Positions 23,201-35,198 are shown, counted from the first letter of the stretch. The stretch: DNA of 64,000 nucleotides from Cryptomeria japonica (GCF_030272615.1 NC_081405.1:161266694-161330693), one strand, 5' to 3'. The notes: generated by a model from the letters alone, not told the origin. Program-made: numbers and translations.

Positions 23201-23927
23201 TGTTAGAATTAGAGACCATTGAGAGGGGGGGTGAATCAGAGATCACTGAGAGGGGGGGTGAATCAGTGATTTACCAAAAATCAAATCCTTAAACTAATTT
23301 TTTATCCATCAATTAGCAATGCATAACAAAAAAGAACATAAACATGCAACAAAGAATACACAAATCCACAACACCAAAATTTTAACATGGAAACCCAAAA
23401 AGGGAAAAACCACGGTGGGGTTGGAACCCACAATATTCATATACTATGGCAAAGAGTACATAAATATTACATAGATGGGGAATGCACTTGCATTTAGGCT
23501 CACTACTCAAATATAGTTGCCTGGAAGGCTTCAACCTTTAGGGAAGTCTCAATGACTTACAATTTGATTATAATGAGAAAATACAATGAAATGAACTCTC
23601 AATTAGCATCTGACTATGGAAGAATGAGTTCCGGTTAAGCACTAGATCTTTGACTATCTTTGCTTTGCTGAATACTTTGTTTCTATCTCAGTCAGCTACT
23701 GATTGGTCTGAAAGAAAAGTGCACACACAAAACTGTGCTCAATCACACCAAAACAGATCACCACACTAATACACCAAAAATCAATCACCAAATTGATCTT
23801 ATATATCTGGTCTTAACACAAAAACAATCTCCTTCAAGTCAACTTCAAGAAGTGTAATGTGTAGCTCCAAGTTGGCTTCAATCTCGAACAAAACGTAGCA
23901 CTAGACCAAAAGATTATAATCACACTT
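23201..23927 (-). repeat. 5' LTR of element C, outer end missing
   Basis: Aligns with the left LTR (13774-13899 and 17667 to about 17796) and supplies the middle that B's deletion removed, including AACATGGAAACCCAAAAAGGGAAAAACCACGGTGGGG (23383-23420). The match to the left copy ends at GATTATAATCACA (about 23925); beyond that the coding region E begins. So about 265 bases of outer LTR are missing. Confidence 0.85.
23213..23266. repeat. 27-bp tandem duplication in C 5' LTR
   Basis: Two units, 23213-23239 and 23240-23266, differ at two bases and each ends GAGAGGGGGGGTGAATCAG. The left LTR has a single unit. Confidence 0.9.
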
Positions 23928-23929
23928 GA

Positions 23930-26295
23930 CTCATTAGCTTTTTATTCTCTGGTGAAGTAGGATCAAAGCTCTTTATAGCATGAGATATAGGAAGTGCTCC
24001 TAAGGAACTGATGCTATCAATGAATTGAGAAAGGATGCTTATATGTCACTTTATCTCTCTCTTTTCCCGCCCGTCTTTCTCCGACCTGGTGAGCATTTTC
24101 TTTGTGGATACCTGGAAGAAATGGTTATCTGAATCTCTACTCATGTTTCCCAACTCCACCTTAGTGACCTCAAAATCTTCTGCGCTGACTTCCTTGTCCT
24201 CTTCCTTGGGCTTGTATGAGGCAATCTCGGCAACCCACTTTTCGGTCCTTTCATCACTATCCAGTCGAGCAGTTGTTTTGAACCTTTTTGGATTAGGGCC
24301 CTTCTCTATGTACTTAATGACCATATCTTGAATTGGAATAGTCACGGGAACGGAACTCCATTTTCTGTTCACCAAAGTGGTCAACCACTTAGGGGTTGCT
24401 CTAGAACTAGTTGCTCCTTCGATCGTTTTGGAGGGTGGTGTCATAGCTATGATAACCGCATGGGAATCCAGGGCATTAGAAATGTCACTATCCAGATCTT
24501 CAACCTCAAATATCTGAGCTTCAAGAATCTTATCCTTCACCTCTATATCCTTAGCTTTATCCATCCTTCTCTAAGCAGCACTTCGTGACCGGGTATGTCA
24601 AGGAGTGGAGAAATCCAAAGCTGGATTAGACTTGTGCCTAACCTGAGGCAAATTTTTATCCTTACCTACATGAATAGGCATAGAAGCATTATTAGAAAAA
24701 CACTTTGGTGAACACAGAGTAACCTCACTATTTCTTGCAGAGTTAGACTTGGTGCCTAATTTCACTGCTTTCTTCCTTTCAATCCATTCTGCAGTTCTCT
24801 CCAAAACCCTTTTTGTTTTCAGCTATATATTGTCCTCTTCTTCCTCACCCCAATTAATACAGGACACTTCAGTTTTAGCTTGAGCTAAGTATCCAGGTTC
24901 AAACAATTCTAGATAATCTTCTTCAAGCCCGTCTATGTCAAGCTTTAGCTGCAATGAAATGACTTGCTCCAACACCATCCTCATGTTTCCCTTTTTTAAC
25001 ACCTCGAGTTCATCACTGCAATCTTCCCAGAAGTCCTCTAATTGTGGAATTGGGAGATACGACATTAGACCAAGACTTCGGGAGAAATCCTTATTATCAA
25101 AACCTTTCCTTTCATGGTATAGGGGAAAATTGAAGTTCTTCAGGTCCGCTCCAATACTCAAAGTGTTCGACATTGAATTGCAGGATAACATACCTAACTG
25201 AATGGGAAAATGACCCTCCCATTTGTCCCTGGGTTGAGCCTTTTTAATCATAGTAGTTAGCTGCCTACATATCTCTGCTAAAACAAAAAAATCTAAACAA
25301 AAATGAGGAAGCTTGAAGGGCTCTTCCTCAAAACCACCTATCCTTATATAGTAGAACCGAGGAAACTGGATAAAGAAGCTACCAAACCTCTTCACCAATG
25401 CCTGTGCATCCTCAATAATTCTTTTGGTTTTCATATTCTTCAATTCATAGCACAAATCTCCCAGAAAGGCATTGTGTACCCTCCTAAAGTCTTGCAAGGC
25501 ATTATCCTTTTGCAAGATAGGGTAAAAATCATATACGGGGACCTCCTCCTTAGTGGGCTGTCTAGGTATTCCAACTATCTCCTTAACACATGCCAAATAG
25601 TATATAAGATACGAAGACATGAAGAAATTCTTCTTAAACTATTTGGACATACTCAACTTCTCCCTCATTGAATTGGCAATCAGCTCTGCCCGATCAAGGT
25701 ATTGCTTCCCTTCTAATACTAGCTGCACATAGCAATAAATCCATTCATCGAAACTATAGACTTCCGCAGAGCCCCTGACTCGGTGCAACAGTAACATGAC
25801 ATCATGAATGTGAGGTAGCATATGATTCTTATTGGGATTCTTGGGCAATCTGGAACCACCCCTTTGAGGAACCTTCAACCAATATTTTGCTATGTTATTT
25901 CGATGCCCAGTTCTGTCTGCGTTGAACTCGATGACTGACTGGGCAGGAGAGAAGTTTGAGAACTGGTAGTCAGGTAGCTTGAAAATAGAGGAAATTACTT
26001 CATGGTTAATGGCAAGGAGGGTTTCACCATTGTCTCTCCTGATGGTTTTGGAGGCTGGATCATACCTAGTAATACATTCCCTAACCAATTCTGGGCAAGG
26101 GATAGCTGGGGGAAAGGCTACCACCTCTATGAGACCACTACTCAAAACTTCCACACCAAAGGAACCATCAATTCCCTTGAGCACCCTTTCTTTTAAAACT
26201 TCAAGATTTTCTCCTTTAAGGTCAGTATCACTAACTATGGGCTCTGTACATGCAAGACTAAAAACATTCCCGAGTAGGTGCAACGTGGACTTCAT
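23930..26295 (-). pseudogene. Coding region E, unrecognised protein of about 780 residues
   Basis: No family recognised with confidence. The start at ATG 26295 begins MKSTLHLLGNVFSLAC. Four minus frames follow each other with little gap (26295-25639, 25620-24823, 24804-24598, 24564-24046) and then to about 23930. Visible blocks: GETLLAINHEVISSIFKLPDYQ, DVMLLLHRVRGSAEVYSFDEWIY, an aromatic FPRFYYIRIGGF block with PFKLPHFCLDFFVLAEICRQL, a Glu/Asp-rich end (GEEEEDNI), and a Lys/Ser-rich C-terminus. The first block loosely resembles plant transposon-associated domains of the putative plant transposon protein type; this is weak. It is not related to ORF2 of C/D. The end is cut at the junction with C's LTR. 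No LTR or pol is seen with it. Confidence 0.6.
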
Positions 26296-27229
26296 AATTC
26301 ATAAATAACAAGCCTTATTTTCTTCTAGCAAACCTTACTATGAGAGAAGAAATGCAGGTAAAAATCACTGGAGAGGACAAGAAATGGACTCAGCTTCATA
26401 GTTGAGAGCAACCAAATGACTACCAGCAAACAAACCTTCTATCCAAAAAAACTAACACCGCAGCAACGAGGAACAAATTATCAGAGAATAAATCCTCTCA
26501 TACCTTATAGCAAGAGCAATAATATAGACTTATTAAGTGCAATAATTCCAATAGTTAGTTTAAGTGTATTGATCTTGTGGACTGGACATCGCACACATGC
26601 ATTGAATGCATGGCTGCATTTTTGAAGTAACCACCAGTTCTCAAAATGATTACTTGCTTCGAAACTCCAACAATTGACGTCACCCAAGATATGGGTCACC
26701 TTCCTCATACTTGGCAATAAATGCACCATCAAATATTTTAACTCACGGGACCCACCAAATTTGAACACACATGAACATTCTAAACAGACTTCATTGGGGT
26801 TCAAGTAGTTCAAGACGTACACCGCGCCTAGGAGAAATCTTTTCTAAAAGGATTAACTATGCCATGTGCTACTGACCATTTGAACTGTGTTGAACATATT
26901 GAACATGTTTGAACCTTTTGAACTAGGTTCAAAGAGTTCAATGCTTGAAGAGAGATGACATAACACATCACCAAATGAGACCAATAAGGAACCACTACAA
27001 AACACTTTAAGAGATTGTTAGTATGAAAAACCCCCAAGACACCTAAGAACCCGTGGAACCTGAATGAACCTAATGAACCCGGTTCAAAATGGTTCAATGT
27101 GTTCACAGAGTTCGACCAATTACTAAAACTCAACATTTTTGATTTACAGACAATTTACAAACGGACTAAGGGCTTGAATTGAGGCATTGCAAGAAAGACA
27201 AGGACTCCAAATGAAATTTTATAGGGTGA
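26296..27229. other. Spacer between E and PMD relic 2
   Basis: No convincing gene. 26760-27110 contains many copies of a short GTTCAAA/TTGAACC/GAACCT motif in both orientations, not regularly spaced. No LTR ends seen. Confidence 0.5.
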
Positions 27230-28700
27230 TTTACTCCTATCATGAAGGCTAAATGATGCAGTAACAACATGTTGGCGCACTTATATCATGACCTGCACTG
27301 AGTTGTGTACCAGAGATTGACTGCATTATCAGCAGGGGTGACCATTCTCCAGATATGGGCCTGGGAGTATCTGCCTATCACACAACCATTGGCCGACAGA
27401 GCTAGACCTATAGGCAGTCCTTATGGTGATGGGTATCCAGGCATCATTGTCCAACGAAAACAGGGCAAATTGGAGTATTGGCAACGAACGCTAGATGATC
27501 TGGATACTGTGATATGGAGAGCATACATAGATTGTGAGATCTGGCCCGAGGATGCAGTGGAGATGTTGTATGTATTTGGGACACGATACTTGATTAGTTC
27601 AACACCCTATATTATTGAGTGATTTCTTTGTATGAGGGTGTTGAGACAGTATGGCAGGATACAAGGGATACCACAAGGTACAACACATTATGCTCATAGA
27701 AGACTAGATGTGGTGACTTGGGAGCCCTCTATTTCATATGACCAGGTGTGTGTAGAGTATTGATCATTGGGGCCACTAGATTGGGATTATCTTTCAGGTA
27801 TGATAGATAGTGGGATGACAGATGAGTACGTCATATATTATACTGCACATAGGTTTCCAAGGCTGACATGTCCAGATGAGCTAGAGCCAATTCTAGATGA
27901 GGATGATGAGAGGCTATGATGCAAAGCTCCTAGATGACTGAGGAATGGTGGGGGGAGAGAAGGTGGGGGCGAAGATGATGGCAGAGATGGAGGGGATGAC
28001 AGAGATGGATATGGAGGAGATGCAGGAGATCATGGTATTGGAGATGACGATGGAGGAGATGATGATGGGGGAGATGATGATGGGGGAGATGGCTGAGTAG
28101 TGGCAGTAGTAGGCACACCAAGAGCTAGCAGTTCTAGATCTGCTAGAGATGTATATACGGATTGGATGACTCAGGTGGTTAGACGGAGGAGATCAGGTCC
28201 AGTGGATTAGGGGCATCAGATCCCAGAGTAGGAGGTTCCCTAGGTTGAGCAGGTACCTATGGGAGTATCACAGGTTGAGAATCCATAGGCAGAGGATCCT
28301 CGATGGATCCTCATTAGGATGTCATCTCATCAATAATAGGCTCAACTTACTGATTTACAACATTAGGTTCAACAGCTAGAGAGTCAACTAGCAGAGAGAG
28401 ACTCACAGATAGCCCAGCTAGAGGTCCGGATGGCTTCTCTCATGGTCGAGAGAGATGTAGCTAGAGATAGGTGTCGGTAGGCCAAGGCAAATGTACATAT
28501 GTCAGGAGAGTCTAGTTCAGGGAAGGCTTCGCTGAAGATGATGTGCTAGGTAGTCCGAGAGGCTGAGTATTACAGGACCTTATACTATACTGTTGTTCCT
28601 ACTGATCGGAGGGCTCTAGGATTTTCATAGCTGAGCAGGAGATTTAGACAGAGCTAGTTTGAGAGTCAAAGAGTGATAGGGCCACTTCAGAGAGATTCCC
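27230..28700 (+). pseudogene. PMD relic 2 with Gly/Asp-rich tail and coiled coil
   Basis: A long frame with few stops. LAHLYHDLH then ALSAGVTILQIWAWEYLPITQP (27305-27385) is the signature of plant mobile domains. DLDTVIWRAY, MRVLRQYGRIQGIPQG (27630-27680) and LDWDYL...YIIYYTAHRFPRL follow in the right order. The N-terminal half is missing. Stops at 27620-27622 and near 27762 are TGA at sites where Trp fits, consistent with G-to-A mutation. A Gly/Asp low-complexity tail follows (27940-28100) and then a coiled coil QLESQLAERDSQIAQLEVRM (about 28370-28440). The orientation is opposite to element G and it lies beyond G's integrase. That is the place where Tat elements can carry antisense extra frames. 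Confidence 0.75.
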
Positions 28701-29529
28701 CAGGTGGGGACCCAGGTACATGGGTATCAGTTGGTGTTACTAGACCTGCCGCATCAAGATAGAGTTCAGCTCTATGTCCTAGTGGTCACATTGATATGGG
28801 ACATTGATCCATTCATGTACACACCTTTTGTGATGAGATATTGATTATTCCTGCGCTGTATATTTGTGATGTATCTCATATATTTTTGTGATATCATTGT
28901 ACCTTGGACATTGATCTTTTTGATGATACGACATGCAATCGATCCTATTCACTCTACATGACCTATGTGATGATGGATGCATTCTACTTGATATATGATT
29001 ATGTTGTGCAATTACTTTCATGATGTATGCTTTATTTTCTATATGCTTATGTGTTAGAGATGATGGATGTATGTTTCTTACATGATGTTATGAAAATGTG
29101 AATATGTATGACGATTCTTATAAGTACTATGTGATGTATGCACAATGCAATGCTTTCTATGTTTATGATATTTTTTATGTTTTTCTCATGCATGTTAATA
29201 TGAGATGGATGAAATCCAATGCAATGATGTTACTTTATATGATTTGAGATAAGATGGATGCAATGCAATTATCTAACTAAATGAATGAATGATTGGATGC
29301 TTTATATGAATGGAGTCTTAGTATGCAATGATTATATGAGATGAACTAACTTATCATGAAGGATGAATGAATTGATTATTTTTGTTATTGTCCATTGTAC
29401 TCAATTACATAATAAGAGAGATAACACCAAGTTGAATTCTTTGGCCTTGGAAAGGATGAGTATTGTGATCCCATGCAAAATGAAATGCAAATCTATTGTA
29501 AAAAATGTAAATGCAATGCGGCGATCGAA
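28701..29529. other. AT-rich, ATG-rich non-coding stretch
   Basis: Many ATGATG/GATGGATG/ATGCAATG motifs without regular spacing and no coding similarity. It is probably part of the same unit as 36269-37199, since F sits between them. Confidence 0.5.
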
Positions 29530-29596
29530 CCGGTCATGTGGTCATTGCTTTGTTTCATCATTGAGCCTTTAAAATGTGGGAAGTGAGTGCAAACAT
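29530..29596. repeat. 67-bp flank duplication, left of F
   Basis: From CCGGTCATGTGGTCATTGC to GTGAGTGCAAACAT. The same 67 bases with two differences lie at 36202-36268, directly after F's truncated right LTR. Confidence 0.93.
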
Positions 29597-30658
29597 TGTT
29601 AGGGCTCGGAGACAATTGAGAGGGGGGATGAATCAGTTGTCTAATAAATTCAACCAAAATTAACTTAACCAAAACTTAATGCTTAATACCGGTAAACCAA
29701 ACTTTATGCCGGTAGATAGTTTTATCAGTTAATTGTAGTACCGGTAAAGATTAATGCATGAGACCGAAAGACAATAACATCCACAACACATAACACAAAT
29801 ATTTGTATGTGGAAATCCTGTAGGGGGAAAAACCATGGTGGGAAGCCTTACCCACAATCAAATGATACTACTATAGATAGTATGTGTGTACAATATGGAG
29901 TCTGCACATGTAGAAAGGCCAGCTGTCTAGAGCTCACTGCTCAATCACAAAATGAGAGTCACACTGACTACAATTGGATGGTTAAATCCAATGATAATGT
30001 ACTGCTTAAAATAGCATCTTCATATGCTGGATTCAGTACCGGTTTAGTTCTGATTGCCTTCACAAAAACCTTCCTTCAACCTTCAAATGATGTCTACATG
30101 TATAGCTCTGCTTATTTTTGCATATATCCTATTACAATACTTTTCCTTATCGCATATCAATCTCACAAATGAGATCTTACATTTATACCATAACCTAAGA
30201 CCAATTGAATAGGTCGGCTCACTAAAAGATATTACAATAAAATCAATTACAAATGAATCAATAAGTGATGCATCATGTCGACTCAATGCATTTACAATAA
30301 TAATAAATCATCTTCATAACGTGTCATGCTGATCTAGAATAGATATGCTTTCTGGTGCATAACCTGGACCTATTTACTGGTAACAACAAATATATAAACC
30401 CGAATAGTCTAATAACCAAATCGACAAAACCAAGTGATAAAATATTGTCTACGACATAACCAGGTAGTCTCCAAGTCATTCCAAGTGCCGATGAACAATA
30501 TAACCTTCCGATGAACCAAATACCGGTGACTGTGCATAAGTCACTTGACTTGCCGGTGAACATAACCAAAGATATCCAAGTGCTGATAAGTGTTGACAGG
30601 TGATGATAGGTGTTGACATCAATGACAAAACCATATCAACATATCCAAAATACCAACA
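29597..30658 (-). repeat. 3' LTR of element F
   Basis: Runs from TGTTAGGGCTCGG to ...AAAATACCAACA. It holds GAGAGGGGGGATGAATCAG and TGTGGAAATCCTGTAGGGGGAAAAACCATGGTGGG (29808-29842). Full length; the right LTR is missing its outer 52 bases. Confidence 0.92.
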
Positions 30659-30990
30659 ATATCCCCCTTTGGCATTTATGGCAACACAAGATGGAAAAAC
30701 CATCAAAGTGCCAAAACAGAAATGCCAAAAACCAACAATTTAACCAGAAATCAAAATACATAATGTCTCTCCCCTAGGAATAGTCTCTCACAAAAAGATA
30801 TCTCTCCCCAAAATGTTTTTCCATAATATCTCTCCCCTTTTGACATCAAATGCCAAAGCAATACAAAAATTAGAATCAAGTATAAAATACCAACTCAATA
30901 CAACATACCAACTACTCCCCCTGAGAAGTAGCTCTCCCCATCAAAGCTGGAATACAAGACTTTTCTGTTAATTCTGTTGGTTGATGACAA
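30659..30990 (-). promoter_or_regulatory. Polypurine tract region of element F
   Basis: The minus-strand AAATGCCAAAGGGGGATAT abuts the LTR. Further purine tracts (the plus strand shows CTCTCCCC several times, 30763-30945) lie between RNase H and the LTR. Confidence 0.7.
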
Positions 30991-31367
30991 ACATCAACTA
31001 TCTAAGTCTCTACCGGTGGGGGTAGAACTCCAAGCTTCTCTCAGAGATATTCAAAAGTTTCCTTAGGCAAAGGCTTTGTAAAAATATCTGCAATCTTCTC
31101 TTTAGTATTCACATAAACCAATTTCACTTCTTTTGCTTCAACATTCTCTTTCAGAAAATTGAATTTGATAGAAACACGCTTAGTCTTTGAATGAAATACT
31201 GGGTTCTTTGATATATCAATTACTGCCATATTATCACAGTAAATAGTTATAGGTTCCTTGCATTTTACCTTTATGTCCTTCAACATTTGTTTGATCCATA
31301 ATACCTATGTAGAATTTGTAGCTGCTGCAACCTATTCTGATTCTGCTGTTGATAGTGATGTACAACT
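30991..31367 (-). pseudogene. Element F RNase H
   Basis: Copia RNase H: STAESE-like block (31310-31340), then TIYCDNMAVIDISKNPVFH, SIKFNFLKENV and KEKIADIFTKPLP, ending near 31040. A stop interrupts it where Tyr is expected in the AESE block. It would remove RNA from the RNA-DNA hybrid. Confidence 0.85.
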
Positions 31368-32590
31368 CTATTTCTTGGTCAACCATGAAATTAGTCCGCT
31401 TCTAAGAAAAAATGCTTCGTCGGTGGTGCTTTTTCTGTCATCCACATCTCCTACCCAATTAGCATCTGTGTATGCACATAAATCAAAATTTTCATCTCTA
31501 GGATACCATAAACCAAGATTTGTAGTGCATTGTAGGTATTGGAAAATCCTTTTCACTGCTGATTCATGATTTTCTTTAGGATTACTCTGAAATCTTGAAA
31601 TAATACATACTGCATTCATAATATCAGGTCTTGTTTGTGTCAAATACAGTAAACCTCCTATCATAGACTTGTATCTAGTCGAATTAACAGGTGTTGATTC
31701 ATCCTTCAAAGATAATTTATCAGTTGTAGTCATAGGTGTGCTTACCGGTTTAGAGTATTCCATGCCAAATTTCTTTAGTAATTCCTTCAAGTACTTGGAT
31801 TGACATAGGAATATACCTTTATCAGTCTGTAAAATCTGCAATCCTAAAAAGAATTTTATCTCCCCAATCATAGACATTTCAAATTCTTGCCACATTTTGT
31901 TCGAAAAGTCTTTACACAATCCATCTTCTCCTCCAAAGATTATATCATCAACAAAAACTTCAATAACCAAGATGTCATCATTAGTCACTTTTTAGTATAG
32001 ATTGCTATCAGCATTACCTTTAGTGTATCCAAGCTTCAAAAGATATTTGTCCAATCTAGCATACCAAGCTCTAGGAGCTTGTTTTAGTCTATATAAAGCT
32101 TTCCTTAACCTACAAACCATATCTTTGTTATCTGTTAAATAAAATCCACCACGTTGTTCAATTTAAACTTCTTCTTCAAGATCTCCATTCTGAAATGCAT
32201 ATTTAACATCCATTTAATATACTTTATAGTTCTTGTGTGGTGCAAAAGCCAATAAAAGTCCGACTGCCTCAATTCTAGCTATCGGTGCAAAGGTTTCATT
32301 GTAATCAATTCCTTCTTTCTGTGAATATCCCTTACACACTAATCTTTCTTTGTTTCTAATTACCTTACCATCTTCATTAAGTTTATTTCTAAAAACCCAT
32401 TTAGTTCTAATTACATTTTTGTCTTTAGGCTGGGGAATTAATGACCAAGTGTTATTCCTTTCAATTTGTTCCAATTCATCTTCCATAGCTTTAATCCAAT
32501 ATTTATCTTCACATGCCTCATTAATTGATGTAGGTTCAATTTGAGAAATAAGACATACCTCTTCATTTTCCAATCTTCCTCTAGTCATAA
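31368..32590 (-). pseudogene. Element F reverse transcriptase
   Basis: Order: NEVCLISQIEP, AMEDELEQIERNNTWSLIP, TKWVFRNKLNEDG, NETFAPIARIEAVGLLLAFA, (stop) MDVKYAFQNG, LKQAPRAWY, FVDDIIFGG (polymerase active site, about 31929-31955), then MIGEIKFFLGLQILQ, RPDIMNAV and the connection to RNase H. Stops lie at about 32213, 32165 and 31990. Confidence 0.9.
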
Positions 32591-33680
32591 CTCCTTGAAA
32601 TTTGTTTCCAATTATCTGATCTTCAAAGTGATTCAATCTTACATACCAGGGTGTTTTTACTTGCTGCTGTTCTTCAATGACTGTTGAATCCTCAGATGAT
32701 GCCAATGTAACTGGATCACCATTCTGTACTGGTGTACCCATAGTAGGTTCATTTGTGATTATCTCTATTGCTGGTTTAGAGTCCATGTAACTTGAATTTC
32801 CTCTAAACTGTTCATCAATCTTCACATTTTCACTATCAACAATTTTCTGCAATCTCTTGTTAAAACATCTATATTCCTTGCTCTTAGATGAATAACCAAG
32901 AAATATCCCTTCATCACTTCTAGGATCAAATTTGCCAATATATACTCATCCCTTCTGATATATCATTTACTCCCAAATATTCTGAAATATTTAAGAGTAG
33001 GAGTATTGCCAAACCATAGTTCATGAGGGGTCTTACCGGTTTCACCTTTGATGTGAACTCTATTGAATGTATAAACTACTGTATTGACTACTTCTCTCTA
33101 GTATATATGAGGTAGATTTTCTTTTGATATCATACTTCTAGCTGCATCCAAGATAGTTCTATTTTTCCTTTCAACAACTCCATTATGCTAGGGTGTCCGG
33201 GGTGCTGATAACTGTCTTCTGATCCCATTCACTTCACATAATGTATTAAATTCCTTAGATGTGAATTCACCTCCTTGATATGATCTCAAACATTTGATTT
33301 TTTTGCCAGTTTCATTCTCTACCATCACTTTGAATAATTTGAATTTCCCAAATGCTTCAAATTTCTCCCTAAGAAAAGTAACCCAACACATTCTAGAATA
33401 GTCATCAATGATTAGCATAAAATACCTATCTCCTTGTATACTTCTAGTTCTTGCTGGACCACATAATTCAGTATGAATTAAATCAAGAACATTCTTAGAT
33501 TTCTCTAGAATACTCTTGAAAGTTGTTCTAACTTGCTTTCCAAATTGACATTCCTTACATACCAGATTGTGAGGTTTAACAATCTTAGGTAAATCTCTTT
33601 TTGCCTTAGTTGTATTGATTTTTACAATGCAATAAAATTTACATGACAAAGTCTCTTATGCCATAACCAACTTTCATCAA
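32591..33680 (-). pseudogene. Element F integrase
   Basis: WLWHKRLCHVNF at the end of the gag-protease frame, frameshift near 33640, then LVCKECQFGKQ (zinc region), DLIHTELCGP (the catalytic Asp is Glu here), DDYSRMCW, SYQGGEFTS (33262-33283; Tyr replaces the second catalytic Asp), SAPRTP, stop, HNGVVERKNRT (catalytic Glu). The C-terminal part covers SKEYRCFNKRL to the GVMTRG block. Two of three catalytic positions are altered. Confidence 0.87.
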
Positions 33681-35172
33681 TAGGAGCAACCAAACATGCT
33701 TTCTCATTGTTGTTCAAATGAAAGATATTACCTCTAGTCTGATTATCGGTTGCAATTTCCAAACCAATTCTATTTAATATTTTGCATTTACCATTCTTGG
33801 ATTGTAACTGAAATCCTTTCTCAACTAATTGACCAACACTCAAAAGATTATGCTTCAAACCTTCAACATAGTAAACATTATCAGTATTGTGTTTACCATC
33901 AAATGATATAGTTCCTTTTCCTTTGATCATACAAGCTTTATCATCTCCAAATCTTACTAGACCTCCATTGTAATACTGAAAGGTTAAGAGTTTACTCTTA
34001 TCACTAGTCATGTGATGTGAACATCCTGAATCAATAATCCATTCATCCTTATCTTCAACTTTAGCTGCTAGGGCCTGCTCTACCGGTTGAACAGTAGGTG
34101 CTAGTTGATCTTCTGTTATAGCAAAAAAATCCCATCCATTATCTGCTGGATCCTCATCAGAATCATTAGTGACTCCTTCATCATCATAATAACAAGATTT
34201 ATCTCTATTCTTCTTAAACTTGTATCTCTGATAATTAGGGTTAGGCTTATATGTTCTTTTAGCTTCTTGTCTTAGTCTTGCATGTCTATCAGGACATCTA
34301 GAAGCTATATGACCAATCTTATTACAGTTAAAACATTTAAAGGGTGCTTTACCTTCATACTTACTTCCAATTGGACCTTTAGACATTTTTCTTGCAAATA
34401 GTGCTTCAAGTTCTTCATTTTCTCTCCTTCTTTCTTCAAGTTCTCTTGCATAAAAGGCTTTCCAATTAGATTTCTCAGATGATGATGATGATGCTACAAA
34501 TGATGATGATTCTTTGAAAGCTATATTTGTCTTAGTAGTAGTAATAGGACCAAATTCCTCAAGTTCAAAAGCTGAAAGTTTTGCAACTAAGGTGTCTCTA
34601 GATATTGATGCATTAGGCATTGTTCTTAATTCATTTATAGCAATAAATTTCATTTTATATGCCGGTGGAAAAGCTCTTAAAACTTTACAAACAATCTCAT
34701 CTTCACTTAAGGTTCCTCCACAACATTATATACCCAAAACAATTTCATTTACTCTTTCCATAAAAGTAGAAATTATTTCATCTTCTTCCATTTTCAGATT
34801 TTCATACCTGACCTAGAAGCATTCGAGTTTTGCAATTTTGACTATGGAATATCCTTCATTGAATGTTTCCAATTTGTCCCAAATAGCTTTAGCAGTAGAT
34901 CTGTCTAATAATCCCATGACTTGCTGATCTGATAATGCGCTCAAAAGTGCTTCTCTTGCTTTGCAATCATTTTCCTCATCTTTAGCCAAGTTAGGTGGAT
35001 TAGGTTGACCTTGAGTAGGAGCAGTATAGCCATTCTTTGTAACATCCTATATGTCCTTTCTAATGCAATTCAAATGTTTCTCCATCCTGATCTTCCATAT
35101 GCCATAGTTAGTTCAATCAAGTTTTAGATTGTCCTTCCTGAAATAGTTAGAAGACATTGGATCTCCTCAAGC
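33640..35172 (-). pseudogene. Element F gag and protease
   Basis: The N-terminal gag (35172-34654) carries three or four stops: LDXTNYGIWKIRMEKHL, EALLSALSDQQVMGLL, then SEDEIVCKVLRAFPPAYKMK. From 34653 to 33622 the frame is open for 343 codons: a Ser-rich stretch, Glu/Arg helix, an intact knuckle CFNCNKIGHIASRC, a basic segment, then protease WIIDSGCSHHMTSDKSK with the catalytic Asp intact, and SFDGKHNTDNVYYVEGLKHN. It is the only copia protease here with a normal active site. Confidence 0.9.
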
Positions 35173-35198
35173 TGTTAAACTTCTGCAAAAAGAGGACT

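Larger units (their letters stand above)
13774..23927 (-). mobile_element. Element C: non-autonomous LTR element with ORF1 and ORF2
   Basis: On the minus strand: 5' LTR (23201 to about 23927, outer end missing), primer site (23185-23200), ORF1 (about 23132-21956), ORF2 (21550-18302), polypurine tract (18062-18075), 3' LTR (18061 back to 13774, broken by element B). The internal region is 5.1 kb with no pol motif. The LTR start TGTTGGTAATTGACACTC is nearly identical to that of element D (TGTTGGCAATTGACACTC), which links the two. It is inserted in element A's reverse transcriptase. The 5 bases before it are GTTGT, but the matching right-hand copy is not in the window. Confidence 0.82.

Noticed and set aside
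27960-28110. Gly/Asp-rich segment as a separate calcium-binding gene
   Set aside because: It is low-complexity DNA in frame with the PMD relic; the repeats do not form a known calcium-binding motif.
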